A DNA stretch of 64,000 bases from Kribbella flavida DSM 17836. Lineage in GTDB: Bacteria; Actinomycetota; Actinomycetes; Propionibacteriales; Kribbellaceae. The translations under genes and the position numbers were made by a program. Numbering within the stretch: the stretch's first letter is position 1; each line of letters starts with the position of its first letter. Shown piece by piece: positions 53,743-61,864 of the stretch. The notes under the pieces were generated by a model. It was not told the DNA's origin. It saw nothing but the letters and a program-made list of their open reading frames with translations, and ran no database searches. The stretch lies in the NCBI RefSeq assembly GCF_000024345.1, contig NC_013729.1, positions 3,410,001 through 3,474,000 on the forward strand, read 5' to 3'.

Positions 53743-54051
53743 ATGTCGGGACGCAACAGCTACGACAGCGGCGCCAGCGCCGAGACCCAGGCCGCGATCA
53801 AGAGCCTGTCGGCCCAGATCGAGACGCTGATCGCCCAGCACCAGGCCAACGTGAAGGCGATGCGCGGCGACGCCACGATGACCAAGGTGATGGACGAGTA
53901 CGGCGCGGTCGAGCAGAAGTTCAACGCCGCCGCGACCGAGGTGCAGGGCATCATCAAGTCGCTCGCGGCCACCCTGGCGCAGTTCGACAACCACGCGAAC
54001 ACCGCCTTCACCGCGGCCTCGAAGGCCGTGCAGGACATCGGCAACGTCTGA
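53743..54051 (+). CDS. ESAT-6-like T7SS protein (pore-forming ESAT-6 family-like)
   Basis: A 102-residue all-helical protein with the pattern YDSGASAETQAAIKSLSAQI, a mid-protein MTKVMDEYGAVEQKFNAAAT and a C-terminal amphipathic helix. This resembles the actinobacterial group annotated as pore-forming ESAT-6 family. YGAVE fits the YxxxE/D secretion signature, although it lies in the middle. The gene starts 20 bp after the preceding one and is probably translated with it. The two products may form a heterodimer recognised by EccC. Confidence 0.8.
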   Translation: MSGRNSYDSGASAETQAAIKSLSAQIETLIAQHQANVKAMRGDATMTKVMDEYGAVEQKFNAAATEVQGIIKSLAATLAQFDNHANTAFTAASKAVQDIGNV

Positions 54052-54184
54052 CCGCCGGGTAGTACCGGGCACACGACCGGCGCGCGACTCCGCGTGCTGG
54101 TCGTCACCTGTGTCGTCGGCCGGGACGGCACGTTCGATTGTGGTTCCACGGGTCAGCCCTGCGCGGGCGTCGAAGGGTTAGAGC

Positions 54185-54592
54185 ATGGTCAACTGGAGTG
54201 TTGAGGCCGCGGCCGCGATGGAGGGCCTGAAGGGCCTGCAGACGGAGGCCGCCGGGTTCGAGGCGATCGGCACGAAGCTCAGCAACGCGCTGACGACGGC
54301 CGGTACCCAGGCCTCCCTGAACGGCAAGGGCGGTCCGATCGGGATCGCGATCAGCGAGTTCGTGGAGAAGTGGAAGGACTCGCTGCCGGGCATGGTCAAG
54401 CACACCGGTGACGTCATGCAGGGCACCGCCAACGCGCTGAACGCCCTGGCCAACGGCCAGCAGGAGATGGCGCTCGCCGCACAGCGCGGCATCCAGCTGG
54501 CCGAGGGCGTGGACCCGCGGCAGGCGATCCGCAGCGCCGCGGCCGCCGCTCGCGCCGAGCACCAGCCGCCGTCCACCAACCGCGCCGTCTGA
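54185..54592 (+). CDS. T7SS-associated helical protein (DUF6507-like)
   Basis: A 135-residue helical protein starting VNWSVEAAAAMEGLKGLQTE with a long central helix (GIAISEFVEKWKDSLPGMVK) and an Ala-rich end. Size, position and pattern match the DUF6507-type proteins often found beside ESX substrates in Streptomyces; I recall the resemblance rather than having searched. It lies 19 bp before the toxin gene and may be a chaperone or co-secreted partner for it. Confidence 0.72.
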   Translation: MVNWSVEAAAAMEGLKGLQTEAAGFEAIGTKLSNALTTAGTQASLNGKGGPIGIAISEFVEKWKDSLPGMVKHTGDVMQGTANALNALANGQQEMALAAQRGIQLAEGVDPRQAIRSAAAAARAEHQPPSTNRAV

Positions 54593-54610
54593 CCCGGGGG
54601 AGTCGAACAG

Positions 54611-57600
54611 ATGATCAAGCCCGAAGGCATCCCGAAGTTCGAAGGCAACCTGGAGCAGGTCACCCAGGCGGCCATCGACCTGACGGCGGTCGGCAACGAG
54701 ATCAAGACGATCGGCACGAATCTCGAGTCGAAGTTCCGGACCAACATCGACGCCAACTACATGGACGGGCCGGAGAAGCACCTGCTGGCCCGGGCGATGG
54801 AGCCGGTGAAGAAGGAGGGCGACCTCTTCGGACCGAACCTCGGCACGATCGGCTCGGCGCTGCACACGTTCGTCTCCGAGGTCACCAAGCACAAGAACGA
54901 CCTGGCCAACGTCCGGACCCGGGCCGACGCGTGGAAGCGCAAGGTCGGGGACACGCCCGAGGACGAGATCGACGACAACGAGGACTGGGTCAACGAGGAG
55001 AACCAGCTCCACAAGGACCTGCAGGCCGCCCTCGACGGCGTCAGCGCCGCCGAGCGCCGGTGCGCGAACAAGATCGCCGAGCTGTACGGCGGCAAGAAGT
55101 GGGAGGACAGCGGTCTGCGGCAGGGCGAGCAGCCGCCGCCGGACACCGGCGAGGAGGAGAAGGAACCGGCCTGGGGCAAGCCGCTGGAGTACGACGCCCC
55201 GTGGTACGAGGACTGCGTCGACTTCGTCGGTGGCGTGCTCAAGGGCATCTTCGTCGACGGCCTGCTGGGCACGCTGGACGCGCTGACCACGCTGATCCCG
55301 ATCCAGCCGCTGCTGAAGTCGCTCGGCGTGAACAGCATCTTCGGGTACGAGCTGAAGGGCTGGAGCGACGCCGGCAACGCCTGGAAGGGCGTCGGGCTGA
55401 CGCTCGCGTCGGCCGTGATGTGGGCCACGCCGGGTGCGAGCCTGCTGATGCACGCGATGTTCCCCGAGACCGCGGCGTACCTGGACAACGTCGGGATCAC
55501 CGTCCTGAAGGGCATGGTCGCCTGGGACATGTGGGGCGAGGATCCCGGCCGCGCGCTCGGCCAGGTCGGCTTCAACGTGATCACCACGATCGGTACCGGT
55601 GGTGCCGGCGGTGCGGTCCGCGCGACCGCGCTGGCCGGCAAGTACGGCGCCGCGGCCGCGAAGGTTGCCAAGGGCGCCGATGTGGTCGTGGACATCGCCG
55701 GCAAGCTCAGCCCCGGCCAGCTCGCGCTGAACACCGCGCTGAAGCTGCCGAAGGTGTCCGACCTGGTGATCAAGGCCGGCAACAACCCGGTGATCGGCGG
55801 CATGGCGAAGCTCGGCGGCCTCGACATCCCGACGTCCAAGGGCGCCCCGCGCGTCGGCGGCGTGGACGCCCCGACCAGCACGCCGGTCTCGGTCGGCTCG
55901 GGCTCCCACAGCACCAGCTCGTCGTCGCCGTCCACGCATGCGGACGCCCCGAGCTCGCCCACCGGTCGCTCGGAATCCCCGAGCTCGCCCACCGGCGGCT
56001 CCGACACTCCATCGGGCCGCTCGGAATCCCCAGCAGGCGGCAACCCGGACGGCCCCGCCGACGCCCCCGCCGGCCGCCAGGGCGACGCCCCGAACACCTC
56101 GAACGGCGATGCCCCGAGCACGTCTCGTGGTGACAGCCCGGGCACGTCGAAGGGCGATGCGCCTGGCACGTCGCGTGGTGACAGCCCGGGCACGTCGAAG
56201 GGCGATGCGCCGAGCACATCTCGTGGCGACAGCCCGAGCACGTCTAACGGCGATGCGCCTGGCACGTCCCGCGGTGACGGCTCCAGCTCGTCGCAGGGCG
56301 ATGCTCCGAGCACGTCCCGCGGTGACAGCCCGAGCCCGTCCCGCGGTGACAGCCCGAGCACCTCGCGTGGTGACTCGGCGCCGTCCAGCAACGCCGACGG
56401 CCAGACGACACCGGGCAGCCGCACGCCGGACGCCCCGACCCGTACGCCGGACTCGTCGAGCCCCGACTCGCCGGACGCCCCGCGGACGAACACGCCGGAC
56501 GCCCCGGCCGCGCGCCACACACCCGATGCTCCCCGGACCACCACACCGGACACACCGCGTACCCCGGACGCGCCGACCACTCGGCACACTCCGGACGCTC
56601 CGCGGACCGACACCCCGGACGCGCCCCGGACTCCGGACGCGCCGAGCACCCGGCACACGCCCGACGCCCCGCGGACGCACACGCCCGACGCGCCGCGGAC
56701 CCCGGACGCACCGGCCGCGCACCACACGCCGGACGCGCCCCGCACCAACACTCCGAATGCCCCGCGCACGCCCGACGCTCCGAACCAGCCGAGCCACATC
56801 GAGTCCCGGCTGCACCCGGACGGCCCGCCGGTGCAGGGCCCCAGCCGGATCCAGGAGCGGCTCAACCCCGACACCCACACCCCGGCCCCCGGCCACATCG
56901 ACTCCCGCCTGCACCCGGACGGCCCGCCCGTCCAGGGCCCGAGCCGCATCCAGGAACGCCTGAACCCGGACGCGCCCCGCACGCCGGACGCTCCGACCCG
57001 CACTCCCGACGCCGGCACGCGCACGCCGGACGCTCCGACACGCACGCCGGACGCTCCGACACGCACGCCGGGCGCTTCGACACGCACGCCGGGCGCTCCC
57101 GGTCGCACCCCGGACTCGCCGACCCGTACTCCGGATTCCCCGGCCGGTATGCCGGACGCTCCGGCGGCCCGCGCGGCCGACACCCCGCCGGTGGTCGCGC
57201 CGCACGTCGGTGCCCCGCACGGACACGGCCCGGGGCACCCGAACGGCCCGAACCAGCCGCACGCACCGCAGCACCCGAATCAGCCCAACGCACCGCAGCA
57301 CCCCCACCAGCAGCCACTGAACCAGCCGTCGGCTCCGCAGCGCCCGCCGCACACGCACGGGCGCCCGGGGCAGCAGCGGCACGAGGTCGAGCCGCATCGC
57401 TACAACCCGAAGGACCCGTTCGGGCGGTACCTGCGCAAGCTGAAGGCGAAGGTCGGCGACAACCCGCTCAAGAACGTCGCCGAGTGGATCCGCGAGGGCA
57501 ACCCGCACTTCAAGAACGGCAAGGGCCCGGCCAGCGCCACCAACAACTGCGGCGACAACTCCCGGGCGTTCGCCGACACCCTGCAGGGCGCCGAACCGCG

Positions 57601-60034
57601 CCTGGCGAACCGCGACCTGCGGACCCGGCTCAACGCCAACGGCAAGCCGGAGCCCGCGCCGGGTGAGCGGCTGGAGATGTACGAGTACACCGGCGTGCGG
57701 CCGGACTCGATCCAGGTCCGCGACCCGAACGGCAACCCGATCGATCCGAAGCAGGACCCGATGGGGTACACCCTGGGGGCCTACCGGAAGATCTTCGACG
57801 AGCTGCGCAACCAGCCGCCCGGCACCGTCGCCATCATCGGCGGCACCTGGGCCCGGCGTGGACCGCAGGGCCAGGTCAGCGGTCACTGGTTCAACGCGTT
57901 CGTCGACGACGCCGGCAAGGTGAAGTGGGCGGACATGCAGTCCGGCAAGGTGTCGGACTTCCCGCCGCAGTACACCGGCTTGTTCGACGAGCTGGAGGTG
58001 ATGACGCGTCGCCCGGGCGGTGACTGGCAGTCGCCGATCGCCCCGAGCCTGAAGGTCGACGGCCCGGTCCACACCCCGAACCCGTGGCCCGCCAACCACC
58101 CGCACCAGCCCCGATGGACCCCGCAACAGCCGACGATCCCGCCGATGCCCCAGCACCCACCCACCACCCCGCCGCACCCGCACCAGCCGCAGCATCCGTA
58201 TGCGCCGCAGCAGCCGAGCCAGCCGCAGCAGCCGTATGCGCCGCAGCAGCCAAGCCAGCCGCAGCATCCGTATGCGCCGCAGCACCCGAACCAGCCGCAG
58301 CAGCCAAGCCAGCCGCAGCAGCCGCATGGGCCGCAGCACCCGAGCCAGCCGCAGCACCCGAACCAACCGCAGCAGCCGTACGCACCGCAGCACCCGAGCC
58401 AGCCGCATCCGCAGCAGCCGCATGGGCCGCAGCACCCGAGCCAGCCGCAGCACCCGAACCAACCGCAGCAGCCGTACGCACCGCAGCACCCGAGCCAGCC
58501 GCATCCGCAGCAGCCGCATGGGCCGCAGCACCCGAGCCAGCCGCAGCACCCGAACCAACCGCAGCAGCCGTACGCACCGCAGCACCCGAGCCAGCCGCAT
58601 CCGCAGCAGCCGCATGGGCCGCAGCACCCGAACCAGCCGCAGCACCCGAGCCAGCCGCGGCACCCGAGCCAGCCGCGGCACCCGAACCAACCGCGGCACC
58701 CGTATGCGCCGCAGCAGCCCAACCAGCCGCAGCACCCATATGCGCCGCAGCAGCCCAACCAGCCGCAGCAGCCGAGCCAGCCGCAGCACCCGCATGCGCC
58801 GAACCAGCCGCATCCGCAGCAGCCGAGTCAGCGGCCGTACACACCGCAGCAGCATGCTGCTGGGCCGCAGCAGCCGCGGGCTGATCGGCCGGAGCAGGCT
58901 GAGGTGCGTCAGCCTGACGAGCCGCGGCAGCCGCAGGCGAGGCACCCGGAGCAGCCGTCGAGCAGGCCGGACGGTCGGCCCGAGGCGCGCCAGCCGGACC
59001 AGTCTCGGCCCGACCAGCCGCCTGCACGGCCGGGGGAGCGGACGCCGGCTGCCCAGGACCGCGCGCCGGGCGCCGACCGGCCGCGCGATCCTCGCGAGGA
59101 CTTCATGGACCGGCCGGACACCCCGTCCATTTCTGACCGCCTGCATCCGGATGGTCCGCCGGCTGCGCGTGATCCGCAGCGGATCGAGGACTTGTTGCAT
59201 CCGGATGGTCCGCCGGCTGCGCGTGATCCGCAGCGGATCGAGGACTTGTTGCATCCGGATGGTCCGCCGGCTGCGCGTGATCCGCAGCGGATCGAGAACT
59301 TGTTGCATCCGGATGGTCCGCCGGCTGCGCGTGATCCGCAGCGGATCGAGAACTTGTTGCACCCAGACGGTCCACCCGCTGCGCCGGATCCGCAGCGGAT
59401 CAGCGATCGGTTGAACCCTCGGTCCGACGCGCCGGACAGCCCGCAGCAGCCGGCGCCGGGCGATGACTCCTGGGGGTCGAGCTCGGACAGCGGGTCGGCC
59501 GGGGACCAGGACTGGGCGCCGTCGGACCCGAAGTTCGGGGTCAGCAAGAAGCAAGGGTTCGACCCGGCGTTCCACCACAAGGCGCTCGGTGACGAGTTCG
59601 CGCCGGGGGCGTACGACGCCGATGGGTCGTTCCTGCCCAAGGAGCGGGAGATCGCCGAGACCGTGGTGGAGCAGCGCGGCTGGCGGGTCGACGCCCGGAC
59701 GCCGGACCACACCGTCAAGGACCAGAAGAACCCCGAGTGCATGACCCGCAAGTCCCCGCACGACGAGGGCGTCGTCACGGAGTACAAAACCCTGGAGCCG
59801 AAGGACTCGGAGAACCCGAGCAGCGCCGTCCGGGCGAACATCTTCAACGCCAGCAAGCAGGTGCCGCCGGGAGGCGAGGTCGTCATCGACGGGCGTCGCA
59901 TCGGGTTGACGGAGGAGGACGCGCTGCGCGGGTTCAAACGCGCCGCGGGGCAGCCGAAGGGCACGATGGTCGGTACGGTGCACATCATCCTGGCCGACGG
60001 CCGCATGATGACCTACGTGAAGGAGGCCCGATGA
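54611..60034 (+). CDS. Very large T7SS polymorphic toxin with two apparent toxin domains
   Basis: An 1807-residue protein. Residues 1-160 form a helical ESX-type delivery domain; 200-410 are hydrophobic and Gly/Ala-rich, as in other T7SS toxins. About 420-925 is a Ser/Thr/Pro/Asp linker with octad repeats. About 930-1135 matches papain-fold glutamine-deamidase toxins, with Cys980 in NNCGDNSRAFADTLQG, His1092 in GHWFNAF and Asp1108 in DMQSG. About 1140-1635 is a second linker of PQH and LHPDGPP repeats. About 1638-1807 resembles CdiA-type tRNase/nuclease tails (REIAETVVEQRGWRV, TEYKTLEP, AVRANIFNASKQV). The final ATGA overlaps a putative immunity gene. Domain calls are from motif pattern; a single-toxin reading is possible. 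Confidence 0.8.
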   Translation: MIKPEGIPKFEGNLEQVTQAAIDLTAVGNEIKTIGTNLESKFRTNIDANYMDGPEKHLLARAMEPVKKEGDLFGPNLGTIGSALHTFVSEVTKHKNDLANVRTRADAWKRKVGDTPEDEIDDNEDWVNEENQLHKDLQAALDGVSAAERRCANKIAELYGGKKWEDSGLRQGEQPPPDTGEEEKEPAWGKPLEYDAPWYEDCVDFVGGVLKGIFVDGLLGTLDALTTLIPIQPLLKSLGVNSIFGYELKGWSDAGNAWKGVGLTLASAVMWATPGASLLMHAMFPETAAYLDNVGITVLKGMVAWDMWGEDPGRALGQVGFNVITTIGTGGAGGAVRATALAGKYGAAAAKVAKGADVVVDIAGKLSPGQLALNTALKLPKVSDLVIKAGNNPVIGGMAKLGGLDIPTSKGAPRVGGVDAPTSTPVSVGSGSHSTSSSSPSTHADAPSSPTGRSESPSSPTGGSDTPSGRSESPAGGNPDGPADAPAGRQGDAPNTSNGDAPSTSRGDSPGTSKGDAPGTSRGDSPGTSKGDAPSTSRGDSPSTSNGDAPGTSRGDGSSSSQGDAPSTSRGDSPSPSRGDSPSTSRGDSAPSSNADGQTTPGSRTPDAPTRTPDSSSPDSPDAPRTNTPDAPAARHTPDAPRTTTPDTPRTPDAPTTRHTPDAPRTDTPDAPRTPDAPSTRHTPDAPRTHTPDAPRTPDAPAAHHTPDAPRTNTPNAPRTPDAPNQPSHIESRLHPDGPPVQGPSRIQERLNPDTHTPAPGHIDSRLHPDGPPVQGPSRIQERLNPDAPRTPDAPTRTPDAGTRTPDAPTRTPDAPTRTPGASTRTPGAPGRTPDSPTRTPDSPAGMPDAPAARAADTPPVVAPHVGAPHGHGPGHPNGPNQPHAPQHPNQPNAPQHPHQQPLNQPSAPQRPPHTHGRPGQQRHEVEPHRYNPKDPFGRYLRKLKAKVGDNPLKNVAEWIREGNPHFKNGKGPASATNNCGDNSRAFADTLQGAEPRLANRDLRTRLNANGKPEPAPGERLEMYEYTGVRPDSIQVRDPNGNPIDPKQDPMGYTLGAYRKIFDELRNQPPGTVAIIGGTWARRGPQGQVSGHWFNAFVDDAGKVKWADMQSGKVSDFPPQYTGLFDELEVMTRRPGGDWQSPIAPSLKVDGPVHTPNPWPANHPHQPRWTPQQPTIPPMPQHPPTTPPHPHQPQHPYAPQQPSQPQQPYAPQQPSQPQHPYAPQHPNQPQQPSQPQQPHGPQHPSQPQHPNQPQQPYAPQHPSQPHPQQPHGPQHPSQPQHPNQPQQPYAPQHPSQPHPQQPHGPQHPSQPQHPNQPQQPYAPQHPSQPHPQQPHGPQHPNQPQHPSQPRHPSQPRHPNQPRHPYAPQQPNQPQHPYAPQQPNQPQQPSQPQHPHAPNQPHPQQPSQRPYTPQQHAAGPQQPRADRPEQAEVRQPDEPRQPQARHPEQPSSRPDGRPEARQPDQSRPDQPPARPGERTPAAQDRAPGADRPRDPREDFMDRPDTPSISDRLHPDGPPAARDPQRIEDLLHPDGPPAARDPQRIEDLLHPDGPPAARDPQRIENLLHPDGPPAARDPQRIENLLHPDGPPAAPDPQRISDRLNPRSDAPDSPQQPAPGDDSWGSSSDSGSAGDQDWAPSDPKFGVSKKQGFDPAFHHKALGDEFAPGAYDADGSFLPKEREIAETVVEQRGWRVDARTPDHTVKDQKNPECMTRKSPHDEGVVTEYKTLEPKDSENPSSAVRANIFNASKQVPPGGEVVIDGRRIGLTEEDALRGFKRAAGQPKGTMVGTVHIILADGRMMTYVKEAR
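56081..56392 (+). repeat. 24-bp (8-residue) repeats, 13 copies, in the toxin linker
   Basis: Thirteen consecutive octads of the form GD(A/S)PxTS(R/K/N) encode residues 491-594. Codons vary slightly. A linked TPDAP-rich stretch follows to about 57150. Confidence 0.9.
58322..58609 (+). repeat. 96-bp tandem repeat, three identical copies, in the toxin linker
   Basis: Units beginning CCGCATGGG at 58322, 58418 and 58514 are identical over 96 bp, with a partial fourth copy at 58610. They encode 32-residue Pro/Gln/His units (residues 1238-1333) within a PQH-rich region that spans about 58190-58860. Confidence 0.95.
59141..59410 (+). repeat. 54-bp (18-residue) LHPDGPP repeat, five copies, in the toxin
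   Basis: Copies begin at 59141, 59195, 59249, 59303 and 59357 with the core LHPDGPPAARDPQRI. The first four are nearly identical in DNA. The same RLHPDGPP...RI motif occurs twice in the first linker (about 56810 and 56911), so it brackets the internal toxin domain. Confidence 0.93.
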
Positions 60035-60501
60035 AGGCCCGGGAGTACCTCTTCCTGCGCACGAGCGAGTCGGTGCAGGCGGTCGCCGAGTGGATCCAGC
60101 AGGAGTTCGCGCTGGAGCCGATCCCCAACGGCAGCGACGACGAGGACGAGATCGGTCTCCGGGGCCCGGCCCGGACCGCCGACGCGACCGTCGGGTACGA
60201 GGTGATGTACAACATCTACCCGGTGCACGAGCCCGAACCGGACGAGATCCAGGCGATCGACACCTACCCGGTGGAGATCGACATCTGGCTCGGCAAGGAC
60301 GAGGGCACCCAGGGCCAGGAGGCGCGGCTGGTGTTCGAGCACTTGATCAAGGCGCGGCCCGACGTGCCGATCCTGCTCTGCCACGAGCTGAGCGACCTGA
60401 TCGCGGCGTACGTCCCGGGTCGCGGCGTGCACGAATTCCCGGACCCGGTGACCATCTACGCCGGACATGCCGACGCGTGGCGCGACTGGGTGCCGGCGTG
60501 A
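60031..60501 (+). CDS. Putative immunity protein 1
   Basis: A 156-residue acidic protein without signal peptide or membrane helix. Its ATG overlaps the toxin stop (ATGA) and sits after AAGGAGG, so it is made in step with the toxin. The N-terminal KAREYLFLRTSESVQAVAEW and alternating strand/helix pattern suggest a compact alpha/beta fold. Position directly after a C-terminal toxin domain is the classic place for the cognate antidote; I infer it neutralises the C-terminal nuclease-like domain. I do not recognise a named immunity family. Confidence 0.7.
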   Translation: MKAREYLFLRTSESVQAVAEWIQQEFALEPIPNGSDDEDEIGLRGPARTADATVGYEVMYNIYPVHEPEPDEIQAIDTYPVEIDIWLGKDEGTQGQEARLVFEHLIKARPDVPILLCHELSDLIAAYVPGRGVHEFPDPVTIYAGHADAWRDWVPA

Positions 60502-60527
60502 ACTCGGCCGGACGAGAGGACTGAACT

Positions 60528-60869
60528 GTGGCCGACGAGATCGAGATCGACCCGGGCACGCTGGCCCGCGCCCGCCAGGCGTTGGCGGACTGGATGAACG
60601 AGCACGAGGACGACGACGAGCCGCGCCTCGAGGCGGAGTCGTTCGAGGGCTGGCAGGTCTGGCCGGTCGAGGAGTTCCTGGTGTTCAGCTCTCCGGGTGG
60701 CTTCACGAACATGCTCTACCTGGTCGGCGAGGGCGTCGTTCGCGCCTTCTCGTACTCCAGCGAGACCGAGGAGTACGCCGCGGCCGCCGCGCGGGCCGAG
60801 CGCGACGGCACCGAGCCGCCGGCGCCGCCGGCGCCGGCGATCAGCTGGGAGAACTGGAACGACCAGTAG
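60528..60869 (+). CDS. Putative immunity protein 2
   Basis: A 113-residue strongly acidic protein with an N-terminal helix (DPGTLARARQALADWMNEHE) and a beta-rich middle (EGWQVWPVEEFLVFSSPGGF, NMLYLVGEGVVRAFSYSSET). It begins 27 bp after the first immunity gene with GAGAGGA before the GTG. A second small acidic gene behind a toxin with two candidate toxin domains suggests it may protect against the internal deamidase-like domain; this is inference. It could also be an orphan immunity gene from an older toxin tail. Confidence 0.6.
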   Translation: MADEIEIDPGTLARARQALADWMNEHEDDDEPRLEAESFEGWQVWPVEEFLVFSSPGGFTNMLYLVGEGVVRAFSYSSETEEYAAAAARAERDGTEPPAPPAPAISWENWNDQ

Positions 60870-60875
60870 CGCGCC

Positions 60876-61763
60876 TCACGTCCGGCGGCGGCGCCAGAAC
60901 GGGCTCTTCAGGGCCTTCGGCAGGGTGACCGACGGGGTGATGTCGAGGTCGACCGGGAGCTCGGCGAGCAGTTCGCCGACCAGCCAGTAGACGCCGGGGG
61001 AGCACGGGTCGACCGCGTCGGCGTGGGCCTTGGCGACCCAGTGGGCGAACTCGTCGACGCGGACCTGCATGTCGTCGCGGCGGTCGATCGGGCAAACGGC
61101 CAGCAGGTCGGTGGCCGGCAGGGCGAGCAGGGTGCCGCGGCCCTTGCCGCCGTTCGGGAGCGCCTGCTCGTGGTCGACCAGGGCCAGGCCGACGGTCTGG
61201 TCGCCGGGGCGGTGGAACATCCGGTACGGCGTACCGGGCACCTCCTGCAGGGTCAGCCCGGCCAGGCCGTTCAGGGTGAGCTCCAGGCCGGACGGGCTGC
61301 CGGGCAGGTGGAGGCCGTGCATCACCCGGCGGACCTGGGTGAGCCGGTGCCAGTCCGGGCCGCTCTGGATGCCGAAGACGATCTCGAAGTACCGGCCGAA
61401 CGGCACGCTGAGACCGGCCAGCACGCTGTCGTACGCCGCCGACCAGCCCTGCGGCCGCAGCGTTACCCGCTGCCGCTCCGCGACCGCGCCGTACAGGTGC
61501 TCGTCGGTGGCGACACCGATCTCGTCGACGACCGCGCGCAGCCAGTCGTCGACGGTGCGCGGCCACAGGTGGTGAGGTTGCTCACGGCATCGATCGATCA
61601 GCTCCGTCAGCCCGACCTCGGCGCTCGAGGTCAGACCGCCGCGGCTCCAGCGCAGCTTGACGATCGGGCCCGCCGGGTCGAGCTCGGCGTCCGGCACCAG
61701 CACCGGCAGCAGGTCGGCGACGAGGTCCAGGACGTGCCGCCGGTCGAACGGTGTATCGGTCAT
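60876..61763 (-). CDS. Unrecognised protein within the T7SS locus
   Basis: A 295-residue soluble protein, convergent with the immunity genes (6 bp between stops) and divergent from eccC. It has no signal peptide or membrane helix. Visible segments include VKLRWSRGGLTSSAEVGLTE near the N-terminus and LLALPATDLLAVCPIDRRDD in the C-terminal half. An alpha/beta domain is likely, with a loose resemblance to DUF1444-like proteins that I cannot confirm. Its place suggests a secretion-linked role, perhaps as chaperone or regulator. Confidence 0.65.
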   Translation of the reverse strand: MTDTPFDRRHVLDLVADLLPVLVPDAELDPAGPIVKLRWSRGGLTSSAEVGLTELIDRCREQPHHLWPRTVDDWLRAVVDEIGVATDEHLYGAVAERQRVTLRPQGWSAAYDSVLAGLSVPFGRYFEIVFGIQSGPDWHRLTQVRRVMHGLHLPGSPSGLELTLNGLAGLTLQEVPGTPYRMFHRPGDQTVGLALVDHEQALPNGGKGRGTLLALPATDLLAVCPIDRRDDMQVRVDEFAHWVAKAHADAVDPCSPGVYWLVGELLAELPVDLDITPSVTLPKALKSPFWRRRRT

Positions 61764-61864
61764 CAGCAGTGAGCCGCCCCTCCACTAGAGTCCGGTGCAG
61801 CATGCCATCTGAGGCGTTCATGTCGTGCAGTCGAGGGGCCGGTCGGCTCAGCTGAGGAGAGACA

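Noticed and set aside
56081..59410. Tandem repeats resembling a CRISPR array
   Set aside because: They are in-frame coding repeats of 24, 96 and 54 bp without unique spacers. No cas genes are present.
54104..59983. 1959-codon open frame on the minus strand opposite the toxin gene
   Set aside because: It mirrors the plus-strand toxin and small ESX genes, is full of low-complexity Arg/Val runs and has no coherent domains. GC bias keeps the antisense frame open.
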